DNA of 50,054 nucleotides, from assembly GCA_050485905.1 (NCBI GenBank), contig JBJHCH010000009.1, forward strand, positions 1 through 50,054, read 5' to 3'. The stretch is from JAWLCA01 sp050485905 (lineage in GTDB: Bacteria > Pseudomonadota > Alphaproteobacteria > Rhodobacterales > Rhodobacteraceae). A program made the translations under genes and the position numbers. Position 1 is the stretch's first letter. Every line of letters starts with the position of its first letter. The notes under the pieces were generated by a model. The model worked only from the letters and a program-made list of their open reading frames with translations, had not been told where the DNA came from and ran no database searches. Below are positions 1 to 9,039 of the stretch, piece by piece.

Positions 1-1
1 G

Positions 2-1216
2 CAGATGCTGGAACGCCTCGCCGTATCCACCCGGCCCGCGCAACTGACCGCGCAGGAACTGGCGGGCAGCACCTGGACGGCGGAACGCCTGCTGGATGCC
101 TATGGCGCCCTGTCGGATGCGGGTCAAAGCGCGGGCGTGCCGGGCGAGACGCTGGCCGAGGGCCGGGCCGGGCGTGACCTGCCGCCCGGCGTCTATGCCG
201 ATGGCGACCGCCGCGTGGCGCTGAACGTGATCGGGGCGGAAACCGTGCTGGCGCCGACCGACTGGCCCGGCCGGATCATCGTCGAGGGCGCCAGCACAGC
301 CGAGGAACGGCAGTTGAAGGGCGCGATCCTGACGCTGGCGCTGCTGCTGCTGATGGCCGACATCCTCGCCTCGCTGGCCCTGTCGGGGCGGCTGCGAGGG
401 GCGGGTGGCGTGGCGGTGCTGGCGCTGGCTGTCCTGTCAACACCGCAGGCGCAGGCCAACGACGATTTTGCGATGCAGGCGACGTCGGACGTGGTGCTGG
501 CTTATGTGCTGACCGGCGATCCGACCATAGACAGGCTGTCCGAGGCCGGGCTTCGCGGCCTTTCGCGGAGGCTGTTCGAACGCACCTCGGTCGAACCGGC
601 GAACCCGATCGGCGTCGATCTGGAGCGCGACGATCTGGCAGTTATCCCCTTCCTTTACTGGCCTGTGACCGAGCGGCAGCAGACCCTTTCGGCCGATGCC
701 TATGCGCGGCTGAACCAGTTCCTGCGCACCGGCGGGCTGATCCTGTTCGACACGCGCGATGCAGATGTCGCGGGCTTTGGCGGCTCCACCCCGGCAGGGC
801 GCCGCCTGCAGCAGCTTGCCGCGCCGCTGGACATTCCCGCGCTGGAGCCGGTGCCGCCCGACCATGTGCTGACGCGCACCTTTTACCTGCTGCAGGATTT
901 CCCCGGCCGTCACACCGGCCGCACCGTCTGGGTCGAGGCCGCGCCGCCGGATGCCGAGCAGGTGGAAGGGATGCCGTTCCGCAACCTGAACGACGGGGTG
1001 ACGCCGGTGGTGATCGGCGGCAACGACTGGGCCGCAGCCTGGGCCACCGATGAGCGGGGGCTGGCGATGACGCAAATCGGGCGCGGGTTTTCCGGCGAGC
1101 GCCAGCGCGAGATCGCCTATCGCTTTGGCATCAACCTGATCATGCATGTGCTGACCGGCAACTACAAATCCGATCAGGTGCATGTGCCGGCCCTGCTGGA
1201 AAGGCTGGGGCAATGA
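2..1216 (+). CDS. DUF4159 domain membrane protein, 5'-truncated by window edge
   Basis: This is the C-terminal part of a conserved alphaproteobacterial membrane protein; the reading frame is open to the left edge. About residues 105-150 are hydrophobic (the run LTLALLLLMADILASLAL, then a second segment ending at an AQA motif). The following region of about 240 residues matches the DUF4159 fold, with the phrases FLYWPVTERQQ and GGLILFDTRD. Complete members usually begin with a BatA-type N-terminal region and are about 900 residues long, so roughly half is missing. These genes normally follow moxR and a DUF58 gene, which would be expected just left of the window. The next gene overlaps by 4 bp (ATGA), so the two are co-translated. 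The biochemical role is not established. Confidence 0.85.
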   Translation, partial: QMLERLAVSTRPAQLTAQELAGSTWTAERLLDAYGALSDAGQSAGVPGETLAEGRAGRDLPPGVYADGDRRVALNVIGAETVLAPTDWPGRIIVEGASTAEERQLKGAILTLALLLLMADILASLALSGRLRGAGGVAVLALAVLSTPQAQANDDFAMQATSDVVLAYVLTGDPTIDRLSEAGLRGLSRRLFERTSVEPANPIGVDLERDDLAVIPFLYWPVTERQQTLSADAYARLNQFLRTGGLILFDTRDADVAGFGGSTPAGRRLQQLAAPLDIPALEPVPPDHVLTRTFYLLQDFPGRHTGRTVWVEAAPPDAEQVEGMPFRNLNDGVTPVVIGGNDWAAAWATDERGLAMTQIGRGFSGERQREIAYRFGINLIMHVLTGNYKSDQVHVPALLERLGQ

Positions 1217-3276
1217 GCGGCGGCACGGTGATCTTCGACCCGCTGCTGCCCTGGGCCGCGGTCTGGGTTGTCGCCGGGATGGCGCTGCTGCTGCTGACGC
1301 TGGCGGTCTGGAAGGGGCTGTCGGGTTGGTGGCTGCGGGCGCTGGCCGCCATCGCGCTGCTGCTGGCGGTGGCGAACCCGTCGCTGCAGACCGAGGACCG
1401 CGCCGGGCTGACGGATATCGCGCTGGTGCTGATCGACGACAGCGCCAGCCAGCGGATCTCTGACCGGCCGGCGCAGGTGGAGGCCGCGGCGGCGCATCTG
1501 CGCGACCGGATCGGCGCGCTGGACAATGTGGAACTGCGCGAGATCCCCATCGGCGACGGCGAGGGCAACACCGGCACCCGCGCGATGGCCGCCCTGTCCG
1601 AGGCGCTGGCGGCAGAGCCGCGCGCCCGGATCGCGGGGGCGGTGCTGGTGACCGATGGGCAGGTGCATGACATGGAACTGGCGCCCGAGATGCCCGCACC
1701 GTTCCATGTGCTGCTGACCGGGCGTCAGGGCGACTGGGACCGGCGCCTGATCGTGCGCAATGCGCCCGCCTTTGCCATCATCGGAGAGCCGGTGACGCTG
1801 ACCCTGCGGGTCGAGGATCAGGGTGCGGTGCCGCCCGAGGCGCTGGGGCGGGCGGAGCTGTCGATCTCCATCGACGGCGAGCAGGCGCAGGCGTTCTCGG
1901 TCCCCGTGGGGCAGGACATCCAGTTGCCGGTGACGCTGGACCGGGGCGGGATCAACGTGCTGCAGTTCACCGTGACCGAGGTGGATGGGGAGCTGACCGA
2001 CCGCAACAACTCGGCCGTGGTGCAGATCAACGGGGTGCGTGACCGGCTGCGCGTGCTGCTGGTATCGGGCGAGCCGCATACCGGGCAGCGGGTCTGGCGC
2101 AACCTGCTGAAATCCGACAGCTCGGTCGATCTGGTGCATTTCACCATCCTGCGCCCGCCCGACAAGCAGGACGGCGTGCCGGTGTCGGAACTGTCGCTGA
2201 TCGCCTTTCCGACGCGCGAGCTGTTCGTGGACAAGATCGAGGAATTCGACCTCATCATCTTTGACCGCTATCGCCGCCGCGGCATCCTGCCGGGAACCTA
2301 CTACGAGAACATTCGCCGCTATGTCGAGGACGGCGGCGCGCTGCTGGTGGCCGCCGGGCCGGAGTTCGGTTCTGCCGACAGCATCTACCGCTCGGCGCTG
2401 GCCGATATCATGCCGGGCGAGCCGACCGCGCGGGTAGTCGAGGAGGGCTACCTGCCGCGCGTCACCGGCCTTGGCCACCGCCATCCGGTGACCGAGGGGC
2501 TGGCGCCGGAGGGCGAGGACGACACGCCGGGCTGGGGCCGCTGGTTCCGGCTGGTGGAGTTGACGCCGCGCGGCGGGCAGGAGGTGATGTCGGGGCCGGG
2601 CGATCGGCCGCTGCTGATGCTGGACCGGGTGGGCGAGGGGCGCGTGGCGCTGCTGGCGTCCGATCACGCCTGGCTCTGGGGTCGCGGGTTCGAGGGCGGG
2701 GGGCCGCAACTGGAACTGCTGCGCCGGCTGGCGCACTGGATGATGAAGGAGCCGGAACTGGAGGAAGAGGCGCTGACCGCGACCGCCGAGGGCCAGACCA
2801 TGACGATCACCCGCCGCACGCTGGGCAACGGCGCGCGCAGTGTCGAGGTGACGGGGCCGGATGGCGAGGTCGTGGAACTGGATCTGGAAGAGGTCTCGCC
2901 CGGCCGACACAGCGTGACATGGCAGGCGCCCGAGATCGGGCTCTACCGCCTGCGTGAGGGTGAGACAGAGGCGGTGGTGGCGCTCGGCCCCTCTGCGCCG
3001 CGGGAATTCGAGGAGACCATCGCCAGCGCCGAGAAGCTCGCGCCCTACGCTGCCGCCACACGCGGCGGCGTGCAGCGGATCGAGGATGGCCTGCCCGACC
3101 TGCGGCTGGTGCGCGAGGGGCGGCCGGCGGCGGGTCGCGGCTGGATCGGCCTGACGCCGCGCAACGCCTACCAGACGGTGGATCTGCGCGTCATGCCGCT
3201 GCTGCCCGCCTGGCTGTTCCTGCTGCTCGCCTCGCTGCTCGCGGTCGGCGCCTGGCTGCGCGAGGGGCGGCGCTAG
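1213..3276 (+). CDS. conserved membrane protein, glutamine amidotransferase-like/vWA-like
   Basis: A 687-residue protein anchored at both ends. Two transmembrane segments lie near residues 10-30 and 36-54, and one near 660-680 is followed by a short basic tail. After the second helix the stretch IALVLIDDSAS resembles the first strand and metal site of a von Willebrand A domain. The middle (about 270-430), with LRVLLVSGEPHTGQR and GGALLVAAGPEF, resembles the class I glutamine amidotransferase-like fold seen in BatA/BatB-associated proteins. The start codon overlaps the stop of the upstream DUF4159 gene (ATGA), so both likely act in one envelope complex linked to MoxR ATPases. Its stop codon shares CTAG with the stop of the convergent gene. 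Confidence 0.8.
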   Translation: MSGGTVIFDPLLPWAAVWVVAGMALLLLTLAVWKGLSGWWLRALAAIALLLAVANPSLQTEDRAGLTDIALVLIDDSASQRISDRPAQVEAAAAHLRDRIGALDNVELREIPIGDGEGNTGTRAMAALSEALAAEPRARIAGAVLVTDGQVHDMELAPEMPAPFHVLLTGRQGDWDRRLIVRNAPAFAIIGEPVTLTLRVEDQGAVPPEALGRAELSISIDGEQAQAFSVPVGQDIQLPVTLDRGGINVLQFTVTEVDGELTDRNNSAVVQINGVRDRLRVLLVSGEPHTGQRVWRNLLKSDSSVDLVHFTILRPPDKQDGVPVSELSLIAFPTRELFVDKIEEFDLIIFDRYRRRGILPGTYYENIRRYVEDGGALLVAAGPEFGSADSIYRSALADIMPGEPTARVVEEGYLPRVTGLGHRHPVTEGLAPEGEDDTPGWGRWFRLVELTPRGGQEVMSGPGDRPLLMLDRVGEGRVALLASDHAWLWGRGFEGGGPQLELLRRLAHWMMKEPELEEEALTATAEGQTMTITRRTLGNGARSVEVTGPDGEVVELDLEEVSPGRHSVTWQAPEIGLYRLREGETEAVVALGPSAPREFEETIASAEKLAPYAAATRGGVQRIEDGLPDLRLVREGRPAAGRGWIGLTPRNAYQTVDLRVMPLLPAWLFLLLASLLAVGAWLREGRR

Positions 3277-4844
3277 GGCCGGCGGACGGTGATCTGGCGC
3301 AACAGCGGTGCCCCGGTGACGCCGTCATTGACGAGGCCGACGAGGTAGACGCCAACCGGCAGATCGAGCGTCAGCGTGGCAGCCCCGAACGGCGGCATCA
3401 TCTCGGTCGCTTCCACCAGTTCGGCATCAGCATCGTAGAGCGCGATGAGGAAGGCGCTGCTGACGCTCACGCCCTCGACCACCACCGGGCCGGGTTCGTT
3501 CACCGCGAAGCTGGCGAACAGCGCCTCGTCGGACGTGATCGCGTAGCTTCTCACCTCATCCGTCAGCAGGCCCATGTCCTCGATATCGGCGGCCTCGCGA
3601 GGGTCGGGCAGGTCGGGCGCTGCGGCGGGTCCACCCGCGATCGACAGCGCCAGAGTGAACGGCCCCTCGGAATCGGCGAAGCCACGGACGAGGACGCAGT
3701 AGTCGCCCGGATCGAGCAGCGCATCGATCCGGCTGTCGGTGCCCATGCCGGGGTAGTCGTCATTCTCGACGAGCAGGCTGCCGCCGCCGTCGTAAAGCTC
3801 CAGCACCGTATCCAGTTCGCCGCTGGTGGCCTGCAGCATGATCTCCACCTGCTCTGCCAGAGACAGGCTGTACCAGCCCGCGCGGATCTGCGGATCGGTC
3901 GCGCCGTTGATCCGTGTCGGCGCCGAGGATGAGGTCAGCCCGCTTGCCAGCGTTTCAGTCAGCGCGGGATCGCCGCAGGGTCCAGCGCCTACGGCGCCAA
4001 ACGTGGTGTCTGTTTGCGCGCTGCCCTCCACCGGGGCGACGGCCAGGGTATAGCCGCCCTCTGCCCCCGCAAAGCCGCGCACCTTCACGCAATAGTCGCC
4101 CGGTGCGAATGCAGCCTCGATCCGGCTGTCGGTGCCAAGCCCGGGGTAGTCGTCATTTTCATGCAGCGTGCCACCGTCCTCGCCGAAGATTTCCAGCACA
4201 GTATCGATCTCGTCGCTGGCTGCATCGATCCGCAGCGTCGCGTGGGCGTCGACCGACAGGCCATACCAGCTTTCCCCGGTTGCGTCGTTGGTGCGCCCGG
4301 CGCGCCCGACCGGGTCGGCCTGGGGTGTAAGACCCACGGCCAGATACCCGGCCAGTCCCGGCCCGCCGCAGTCGATGGTGCCCGAGGGGGGCAGATCAGG
4401 CACGAAGGTCCCCGACTCCACCACTAGGTTGAAGGTGATCGCCTCCACCGGTGCGGCACCTATGGCGCGGAGTTGCGTGCAATAGGTGCCCGCATCCAGG
4501 CTGCGCACGATGAGCGCGTTCAGATCCCCCGCGCTGTCATCATCCCAGGCCAGCAGCGCCCCCGACGCGTCATAGAGCGCCATCACCGGATCGCCCGTGG
4601 TGCTTTCCGAATAAAGTGAAACCTCCTGCGGGCTGGCCAGTGAGAACTCCACATAGGCGGGTTCCGACCGTTGCAGCAGAAGCGGCAGGCGCAGTTGCGG
4701 GAAGCCGGCCGGCAACTGCGCAGCGAGCCGGGTGGTCAGCGCCGAGGGCTGGCCGCAGGCGCCGGGCACCGCGGTCTGAGCGGACAGCGGCGTCGCGGCG
4801 ACGAGCGCGAGGACGACGAAAGCGGAGCGGCGAAGCGGGATCAT
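3273..4844 (-). CDS. secreted protein with PPC-type repeats
   Basis: A 523-residue exported protein. Residues 1-22 form a signal peptide (MIPLRR, hydrophobic core, LSAQ). The rest contains at least three related beta-rich modules. Two are nearly identical over GTDSRIxA followed by PGDYCVxVRGFA and a closing TLA strand; a third, more diverged copy ends in LDAGTYCTQLRAIG. This is the pattern of bacterial pre-peptidase C-terminal (PPC) domains, which are cell-surface or secreted beta-sandwich modules. No protease or other catalytic domain is present, so it is a stand-alone PPC protein and its substrate is unknown. The gene converges on the upstream operon, both stop codons being read from the same CTAG. 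Confidence 0.75.
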   Translation of the reverse strand: MIPLRRSAFVVLALVAATPLSAQTAVPGACGQPSALTTRLAAQLPAGFPQLRLPLLLQRSEPAYVEFSLASPQEVSLYSESTTGDPVMALYDASGALLAWDDDSAGDLNALIVRSLDAGTYCTQLRAIGAAPVEAITFNLVVESGTFVPDLPPSGTIDCGGPGLAGYLAVGLTPQADPVGRAGRTNDATGESWYGLSVDAHATLRIDAASDEIDTVLEIFGEDGGTLHENDDYPGLGTDSRIEAAFAPGDYCVKVRGFAGAEGGYTLAVAPVEGSAQTDTTFGAVGAGPCGDPALTETLASGLTSSSAPTRINGATDPQIRAGWYSLSLAEQVEIMLQATSGELDTVLELYDGGGSLLVENDDYPGMGTDSRIDALLDPGDYCVLVRGFADSEGPFTLALSIAGGPAAAPDLPDPREAADIEDMGLLTDEVRSYAITSDEALFASFAVNEPGPVVVEGVSVSSAFLIALYDADAELVEATEMMPPFGAATLTLDLPVGVYLVGLVNDGVTGAPLLRQITVRRP

Positions 4845-4934
4845 GGCTGACCTGTCAATTGCACCTGAATGGGTTGAGGCTGGCTTATGTTGGGGGGTGT
4901 GGCAAGAATCTTCGCGGGTGGCGCAGGCGCAGGC

Positions 4935-4980
4935 TTGTCCTTTGTGGAAATTGGTTATATTTCCTTACCAATGACTCAGG
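4935..4980 (+). promoter_or_regulatory. probable glcDEF promoter with interleaved dyads
   Basis: The 146-bp gap between divergent genes has a marked AT-rich island just upstream of glcD. A TTGTCC at 4935-4940 and TATTTC at 4958-4963 (17-bp spacing) could be -35 and -10 boxes. Two perfect 6-bp inverted repeats interleave here: GGAAAT/ATTTCC (4946-4951 and 4959-4964) and ATTGGT/ACCAAT (4950-4955 and 4967-4972). The second resembles the TGGT...ACCA half-sites bound by FadR/GlcC-type GntR regulators, though the spacing is wider than usual. A strong ribosome binding site (AGGGAGG, 4978-4984) follows before the glcD start. Confidence 0.5.
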
Positions 4981-4990
4981 GAGGGCAGTC

Positions 4991-6427
4991 ATGGAGATGC
5001 CGGCACCGGATGCCCGGGTGATGGCGCGCAAGGCGCGGATCGTGGAGCGGTTGCTGGAGATGCTGCCACCCGACGCGGTGATCCATGACGAGGCCGAGAC
5101 GCGGGCCTATGAATGCGACGCGCTGACCGCCTATTGCTGCCCGCCGCTGGCCGCGGTGCTGCCCCGCACCACCGAAGAGGTCGCCGCCGTGCTGCGGCTG
5201 TGCCACGAGATGGGCGTGCCTGTGGTGCCGCGCGGGTCGGGCACGTCGCTGGCCGGCGGCGCACTGCCCACCGCCGATTGCGTGCTGCTGGGCGTCGCCC
5301 GGATGAACCGGGTGCTGGAGGTCGACTACGACAACCGCTTCATCCGGGTTCAATCGGGCCGCACCAACCTGAGCGTGACCGACGAGGTGGAGGGCGACGG
5401 CTTCTTTTACGCCCCCGACCCGTCCAGCCAGCTTGCCTGCGCCATCGCGGGCAATATCGCGATGAATTCGGGCGGGGCGCATTGCCTGAAATACGGCGTC
5501 ACCACCAACAACCTGCTGGGCGCGACGGTGGTGCTGATGGACGGCACGGTGATCGAACTGGGTGGGGCGCATATGGATGCCGGCGGGCTGGACCTGCTGG
5601 GCGTCGTCTGCGGATCCGAGGGGCAGCTGGGCGTCGTGACCGAGGCAAGCTTGCGCATCCTGCCAAAGCCCGAGGGCGCGCGGCCCGTGCTGATCGCGTT
5701 CGATTCCAACGAGGTGGCGGGGGCCTGCGTGTCCGACATCATCAAGGCCGGGGTGCTGCCGGTGGCCATCGAGTTCATGGACCGGCCCTGCATCCGCGCC
5801 TGCGAGGATTTCGCCCGCGCCGGCTACCCGGATTGCGAGGCGCTGCTGATCGTCGAGGTGGAGGGGTCGGAGGCCGAGATTGCCGAACAGCTTGGCCTGA
5901 TCCGCCAGATCGCCATGCGCCACGATCCGCTGGAGTTCCGCGAGAGCCAGTCGGAGGAGGAGTCGAGGAAGATCTGGCTGGGGCGCAAGTCGGCCTTTGG
6001 CGCGATGGGCAATATCAACGACTACATGTGCCTGGACGGGACGATCCCGGTTTCCGCCCTGCCGCTTGTGCTGCGGCGGATCGGCGAAATGAGCCGCGAG
6101 TTCGGGCTGGACGTGGCCAATGTGTTCCACGCGGGCGACGGCAACATGCATCCGCTGATCCTGTTCGACGCCAACAAGCCCGGCGATCTGGAGAAATGCG
6201 AAGCCTTCGGTGCCGAGATCCTGAAGCTGTGCGTCGAGGTCGGCGGCTGCCTGACCGGCGAGCATGGTGTGGGGATCGAGAAGCGCGACCTGATGACGGT
6301 GCAGTACGACCCCGTGGATCTGGAGGCGCAGATGCGGGTGAAGGATGTGTTCGACCCGCGCTGGCTGCTGAACCCGGCCAAGGTGTTCCCGCTGGCCGCC
6401 AGCGACGCGCGGCGGGCCGCCGCGTGA
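4991..6427 (+). CDS. glcD: glycolate oxidase FAD-binding subunit GlcD
   Basis: A 478-residue flavoprotein subunit of glycolate oxidase (glycolate to glyoxylate, electrons passed to the quinone pool with GlcE and GlcF). The PCMH-type FAD-binding signature VVPRGSGTSLAGGAL lies near residue 77, with SGGAHCLKYG and GSEGQLGVVTEA further on. The C-terminal FAD-oxidase region has the typical AGDGNMHPLILF and GCLTGEHGVGIEKR motifs. The frame stays open far upstream, but the start at 4991 is preferred because AGGGAGG sits 6-12 bases before it and the length then matches the family. glcE does not follow closely; 166 bp of unusual repeat-bearing sequence intervenes. Confidence 0.95.
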   Translation: MEMPAPDARVMARKARIVERLLEMLPPDAVIHDEAETRAYECDALTAYCCPPLAAVLPRTTEEVAAVLRLCHEMGVPVVPRGSGTSLAGGALPTADCVLLGVARMNRVLEVDYDNRFIRVQSGRTNLSVTDEVEGDGFFYAPDPSSQLACAIAGNIAMNSGGAHCLKYGVTTNNLLGATVVLMDGTVIELGGAHMDAGGLDLLGVVCGSEGQLGVVTEASLRILPKPEGARPVLIAFDSNEVAGACVSDIIKAGVLPVAIEFMDRPCIRACEDFARAGYPDCEALLIVEVEGSEAEIAEQLGLIRQIAMRHDPLEFRESQSEEESRKIWLGRKSAFGAMGNINDYMCLDGTIPVSALPLVLRRIGEMSREFGLDVANVFHAGDGNMHPLILFDANKPGDLEKCEAFGAEILKLCVEVGGCLTGEHGVGIEKRDLMTVQYDPVDLEAQMRVKDVFDPRWLLNPAKVFPLAASDARRAAA

Positions 6428-6483
6428 GGGTTATCAAGGTCTTGTGGCAGCGCGCGGTGCGCCGGGCGGACCAATGCGGCGAG

Positions 6484-6578
6484 TGTGCATCCACGTATGA
6501 TTCACGTGCATCTGCCGTGCATACAACGTGCATACCTAAAAAACGCACAACTCGGCCGCTCATGTGCGCTGATGCACA
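6484..6578. repeat. 11-bp-phased CGTGCAT array in the glcD-glcE gap
   Basis: Three exact CGTGCAT heptamers begin at 6505, 6516 and 6527, exactly 11 bp apart. They are preceded by a TGTGCAT at 6484 and a degenerate unit at 6494. A dyad TGTGC/GCACA at 6563-6567 and 6574-6578 lies just before glcE. The phasing of one helical turn suggests cooperative protein binding on one DNA face, or a small tandem repeat. The 166-bp gap is also odd because glcE-glcF are only 2 bp apart. The sequence is seen directly; function is inference. Confidence 0.6.
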
Positions 6579-6593
6579 ATCAGCGGGGGCGGC

Positions 6594-7691
6594 ATGAGCC
6601 TGCGCCCGCGTGACGAGGCCGAACTGGCCGAGGCGATCCGGGCCGCCGCAGGCCCGCTGTCGGTGCGGGGCGGCGGCACGCGGGGGCTGGCGGCGGATGG
6701 CGAGGTGCTGGAAACCGGCGCGCTGACCGGCATCAGCCTCTATGAACCCGGCGCGCTGACCATCGTGGCGGGCGCGGGCACGCCGCTGGCCGAGATCGAG
6801 GCGGCGCTCGCGGCCGAGGGGCAACGGCTGCCGTTCGAGCCGATGGACCATCGCGGGCTGCTGGGCAGTGTTGGAGAACCGACCATCGGCGGGGTGGTGG
6901 CGGCGAATGTCAGCGGCCCGCGCCGGGTGCAGGCTGGGGCCTGCCGCGACTCACTGATCGGCGTGCACTTTGTCGATGGCACCGGGACGGTCGTGAAAAA
7001 CGGCGGGCGGGTGATGAAGAACGTCACCGGCTACGACCTGGTGAAGCTGCTGGCCGGCAGCTTCGGCACGCTGGGCGTGCTGACCGAGGTGGCCTTCAAG
7101 GTGCTGCCCGCGCCGGGGGCTGCGGCGACGCTGGTGCTGACCGGGCTGGACGATGCCGCCGCGCTGGGCGCGATGACCCGCGCACTGGGGTCGCCCTATG
7201 AGGTGTCGGGCGCGGCGCATTGGCCGGGGGCGGGCACCTTCCTGCGGGTGGAGGGATTCGCGGAGTCGGTCGCCTATCGCGCGGGCCGGTTGCAGGCGAT
7301 GCTGGGCGGTGAGGTCGAGGACGGCGTCACGGCGACAACGACCCGCTGGGCGGCGATCCGCGATGTGGCGCCGTTCCACGGGCAGACGGGGGATGTCTGG
7401 CGGCTGTCGGTCAAGCCGTCCGATGCACCGGGGATCGCCGCACGCGCCGGGGGCCGGGCGCTTTACGACTGGGGCGGCGGGCTGGTCTGGCTGCTATTGG
7501 AGCCGGGGACGGACCTGCGGGCGCGGCTGGGGGAGTTTTCGGGCCATGCGACGCTGGTGCGGGCCGACAGGGACGTGCGGGCGCGGCTGGGCACCTTCCA
7601 GCCCGAACCCGCGCCGGTGGCAGCGATCGCCGCCGGGCTGCGGGCGCGGTTCGACCCGCGCGCGGTGCTGAATCCGGGGGTGATGGGGTAA
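6594..7691 (+). CDS. glcE: glycolate oxidase subunit GlcE
   Basis: A 365-residue FAD-binding subunit that partners GlcD and GlcF. The N-terminal half is a PCMH-type FAD-binding domain, with SVRGGGTRG near residue 23, IGGVVAANVSGPRRVQAG near 100 and GRVMKNVTGYDLVKLLAGSFGTLGVLTE near 140, all typical of GlcE. The C-terminus (FDPRAVLNPG) is also characteristic. It is preceded by GGGGGCGG close to the ATG, which serves as a ribosome binding site. It is 2 bp from glcF, so these two are translationally coupled, unlike glcD. Confidence 0.93.
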   Translation: MSLRPRDEAELAEAIRAAAGPLSVRGGGTRGLAADGEVLETGALTGISLYEPGALTIVAGAGTPLAEIEAALAAEGQRLPFEPMDHRGLLGSVGEPTIGGVVAANVSGPRRVQAGACRDSLIGVHFVDGTGTVVKNGGRVMKNVTGYDLVKLLAGSFGTLGVLTEVAFKVLPAPGAAATLVLTGLDDAAALGAMTRALGSPYEVSGAAHWPGAGTFLRVEGFAESVAYRAGRLQAMLGGEVEDGVTATTTRWAAIRDVAPFHGQTGDVWRLSVKPSDAPGIAARAGGRALYDWGGGLVWLLLEPGTDLRARLGEFSGHATLVRADRDVRARLGTFQPEPAPVAAIAAGLRARFDPRAVLNPGVMG

Positions 7692-7693
7692 CG

Positions 7694-8980
7694 ATGCAGA
7701 CGAACTTTTCCCAGGCGCAGTTGCGCGACCCGGCCACCGCGCGGTCGAACGAGATCCTGCGGACCTGCGTGCATTGCGGCTTCTGCACCGCGACCTGCCC
7801 GACCTATCAGGTGCTGGGGGACGAGCTGGACAGCCCGCGCGGGCGCATCTACCTGATCAAGGACATGCTGGAAAACGGGCGGCCGGCGGATGAAAAGACC
7901 GTCAAGCATATCGACCGCTGCCTGAGTTGTCTGGCCTGCATGACCACCTGCCCCAGCGGCGTGCATTACATGCATCTGGTCGATCACGCGCGGGAGTATA
8001 TCGAGCAGACCTACCGCCGGCCGTGGCGCGACCGGGCGCTGCGGCGGGTGCTGGCTGCCGTGCTGCCCTATCCGGGGCGGTTTCGCCTGGCGCTGCTGGG
8101 GGCCAAGTTCGGGCGGCCGTTCAGGCGGCTGATGCCGGACGCGCGGCTGCGCGCGATGCTGGAGATGGCGCCGAGGCAGATCCCGCCGGTCAGCCGCAAC
8201 GACGATCCGCAGGTGTTTCCGGCGAAAGGCGAGCGCCGGATGCGGGTTGCGCTGATGACCGGCTGCGCGCAGAAGGCGCTGAACACCGACATCAACGACG
8301 CGACGATCCGCCTGCTGACCCGGCTGGGGGCCGAGGTCGTGGTGGCCCGTGGCGCGGGCTGCTGCGGCGCGCTGACCCATCACATGGGCCGGACGGAGGA
8401 CAGCCACAGGTTCGCGAAGGCTAACATCTCGGCCTGGGTGGCCGAGAAGGCGAAGGCAGGGCTGGATGCGGTGGTGATCAACACCAGCGGCTGCGGGACG
8501 ACGGTGAAGGACTACGGGCACATGTTCCGCAATTCCGCTCTGGCCCCAGATGCGGCCACGGTGGCGGGGCTGGCGAAGGACATCAGCGAGGTGCTGACCG
8601 ACCTGGGCCTGCCCGAGGGTACGGCCAGGGGGCTGCGCGTCGCCTATCACGCCGCCTGCTCGCTGCAGCACGGCCAGCAGATCAAGACGCTGCCCAAGGA
8701 CCTGCTGAAGCGCGCGGGGTTCACCGTGGTGGAGCCGGCGGATGCGCATCTGTGCTGCGGGTCGGCGGGCACCTACAACCTGATGCAGCCCGCGATCTCG
8801 GCCCAGTTGAAGGCGCGGAAGGTCGAGACGCTGGAGGCGAGGAAGCCCGATGTGATCGCCGCCGGCAACATCGGCTGCATGATGCAGATCGGATCGGGCA
8901 CGGGCGTGCCGGTTGTGCATATGGTGGAGCTGCTGGACTGGGCGACCGGCGGGCCGAAACCGCGTGCGCTGGGGTCTTGA
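7694..8980 (+). CDS. glcF: glycolate oxidase iron-sulfur subunit GlcF
   Basis: A 428-residue iron-sulfur subunit. Two ferredoxin-type [4Fe-4S] motifs lie near the N-terminus: CVHCGFCTATCPT (about residue 24) and CLSCLACMTTCPSG (about residue 76). Two CCG domains follow, with GCCGALTHHMG near 223 and CCGSAGTYNLM near 352, which bind a non-cubane cluster or mediate electron transfer to quinone. Length and order match GlcF of other proteobacteria. The TGA stop overlaps the CTTGAA of a putative sigma-32 promoter for the next gene. Confidence 0.95.
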   Translation: MQTNFSQAQLRDPATARSNEILRTCVHCGFCTATCPTYQVLGDELDSPRGRIYLIKDMLENGRPADEKTVKHIDRCLSCLACMTTCPSGVHYMHLVDHAREYIEQTYRRPWRDRALRRVLAAVLPYPGRFRLALLGAKFGRPFRRLMPDARLRAMLEMAPRQIPPVSRNDDPQVFPAKGERRMRVALMTGCAQKALNTDINDATIRLLTRLGAEVVVARGAGCCGALTHHMGRTEDSHRFAKANISAWVAEKAKAGLDAVVINTSGCGTTVKDYGHMFRNSALAPDAATVAGLAKDISEVLTDLGLPEGTARGLRVAYHAACSLQHGQQIKTLPKDLLKRAGFTVVEPADAHLCCGSAGTYNLMQPAISAQLKARKVETLEARKPDVIAAGNIGCMMQIGSGTGVPVVHMVELLDWATGGPKPRALGS

Positions 8981-9004
8981 ACCGCGCTTTTCCGCTTCCT
9001 ACCT
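8976..9004 (+). promoter_or_regulatory. putative RpoH (sigma-32) promoter of hsp20
   Basis: CTTGAA at 8976-8981 is followed after 16 bp by CCTACC at 8998-9003. This matches the alphaproteobacterial heat-shock pattern CTTGAA-N16/17-CYTATNT reasonably well. It is placed directly before a small heat shock protein gene, which supports the call, and it overlaps the glcF stop codon. Confidence 0.5.
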
Positions 9005-9039
9005 GAGAGTTGCCGGGGGCCAGACGGACCCGGCGCACC

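Noticed and set aside
437..2910. Long leftward frames opposite the DUF4159 and membrane-protein genes
   Set aside because: Antisense shadows: biased composition (His/Arg/Pro/Gln), no motif, no ribosome binding site.
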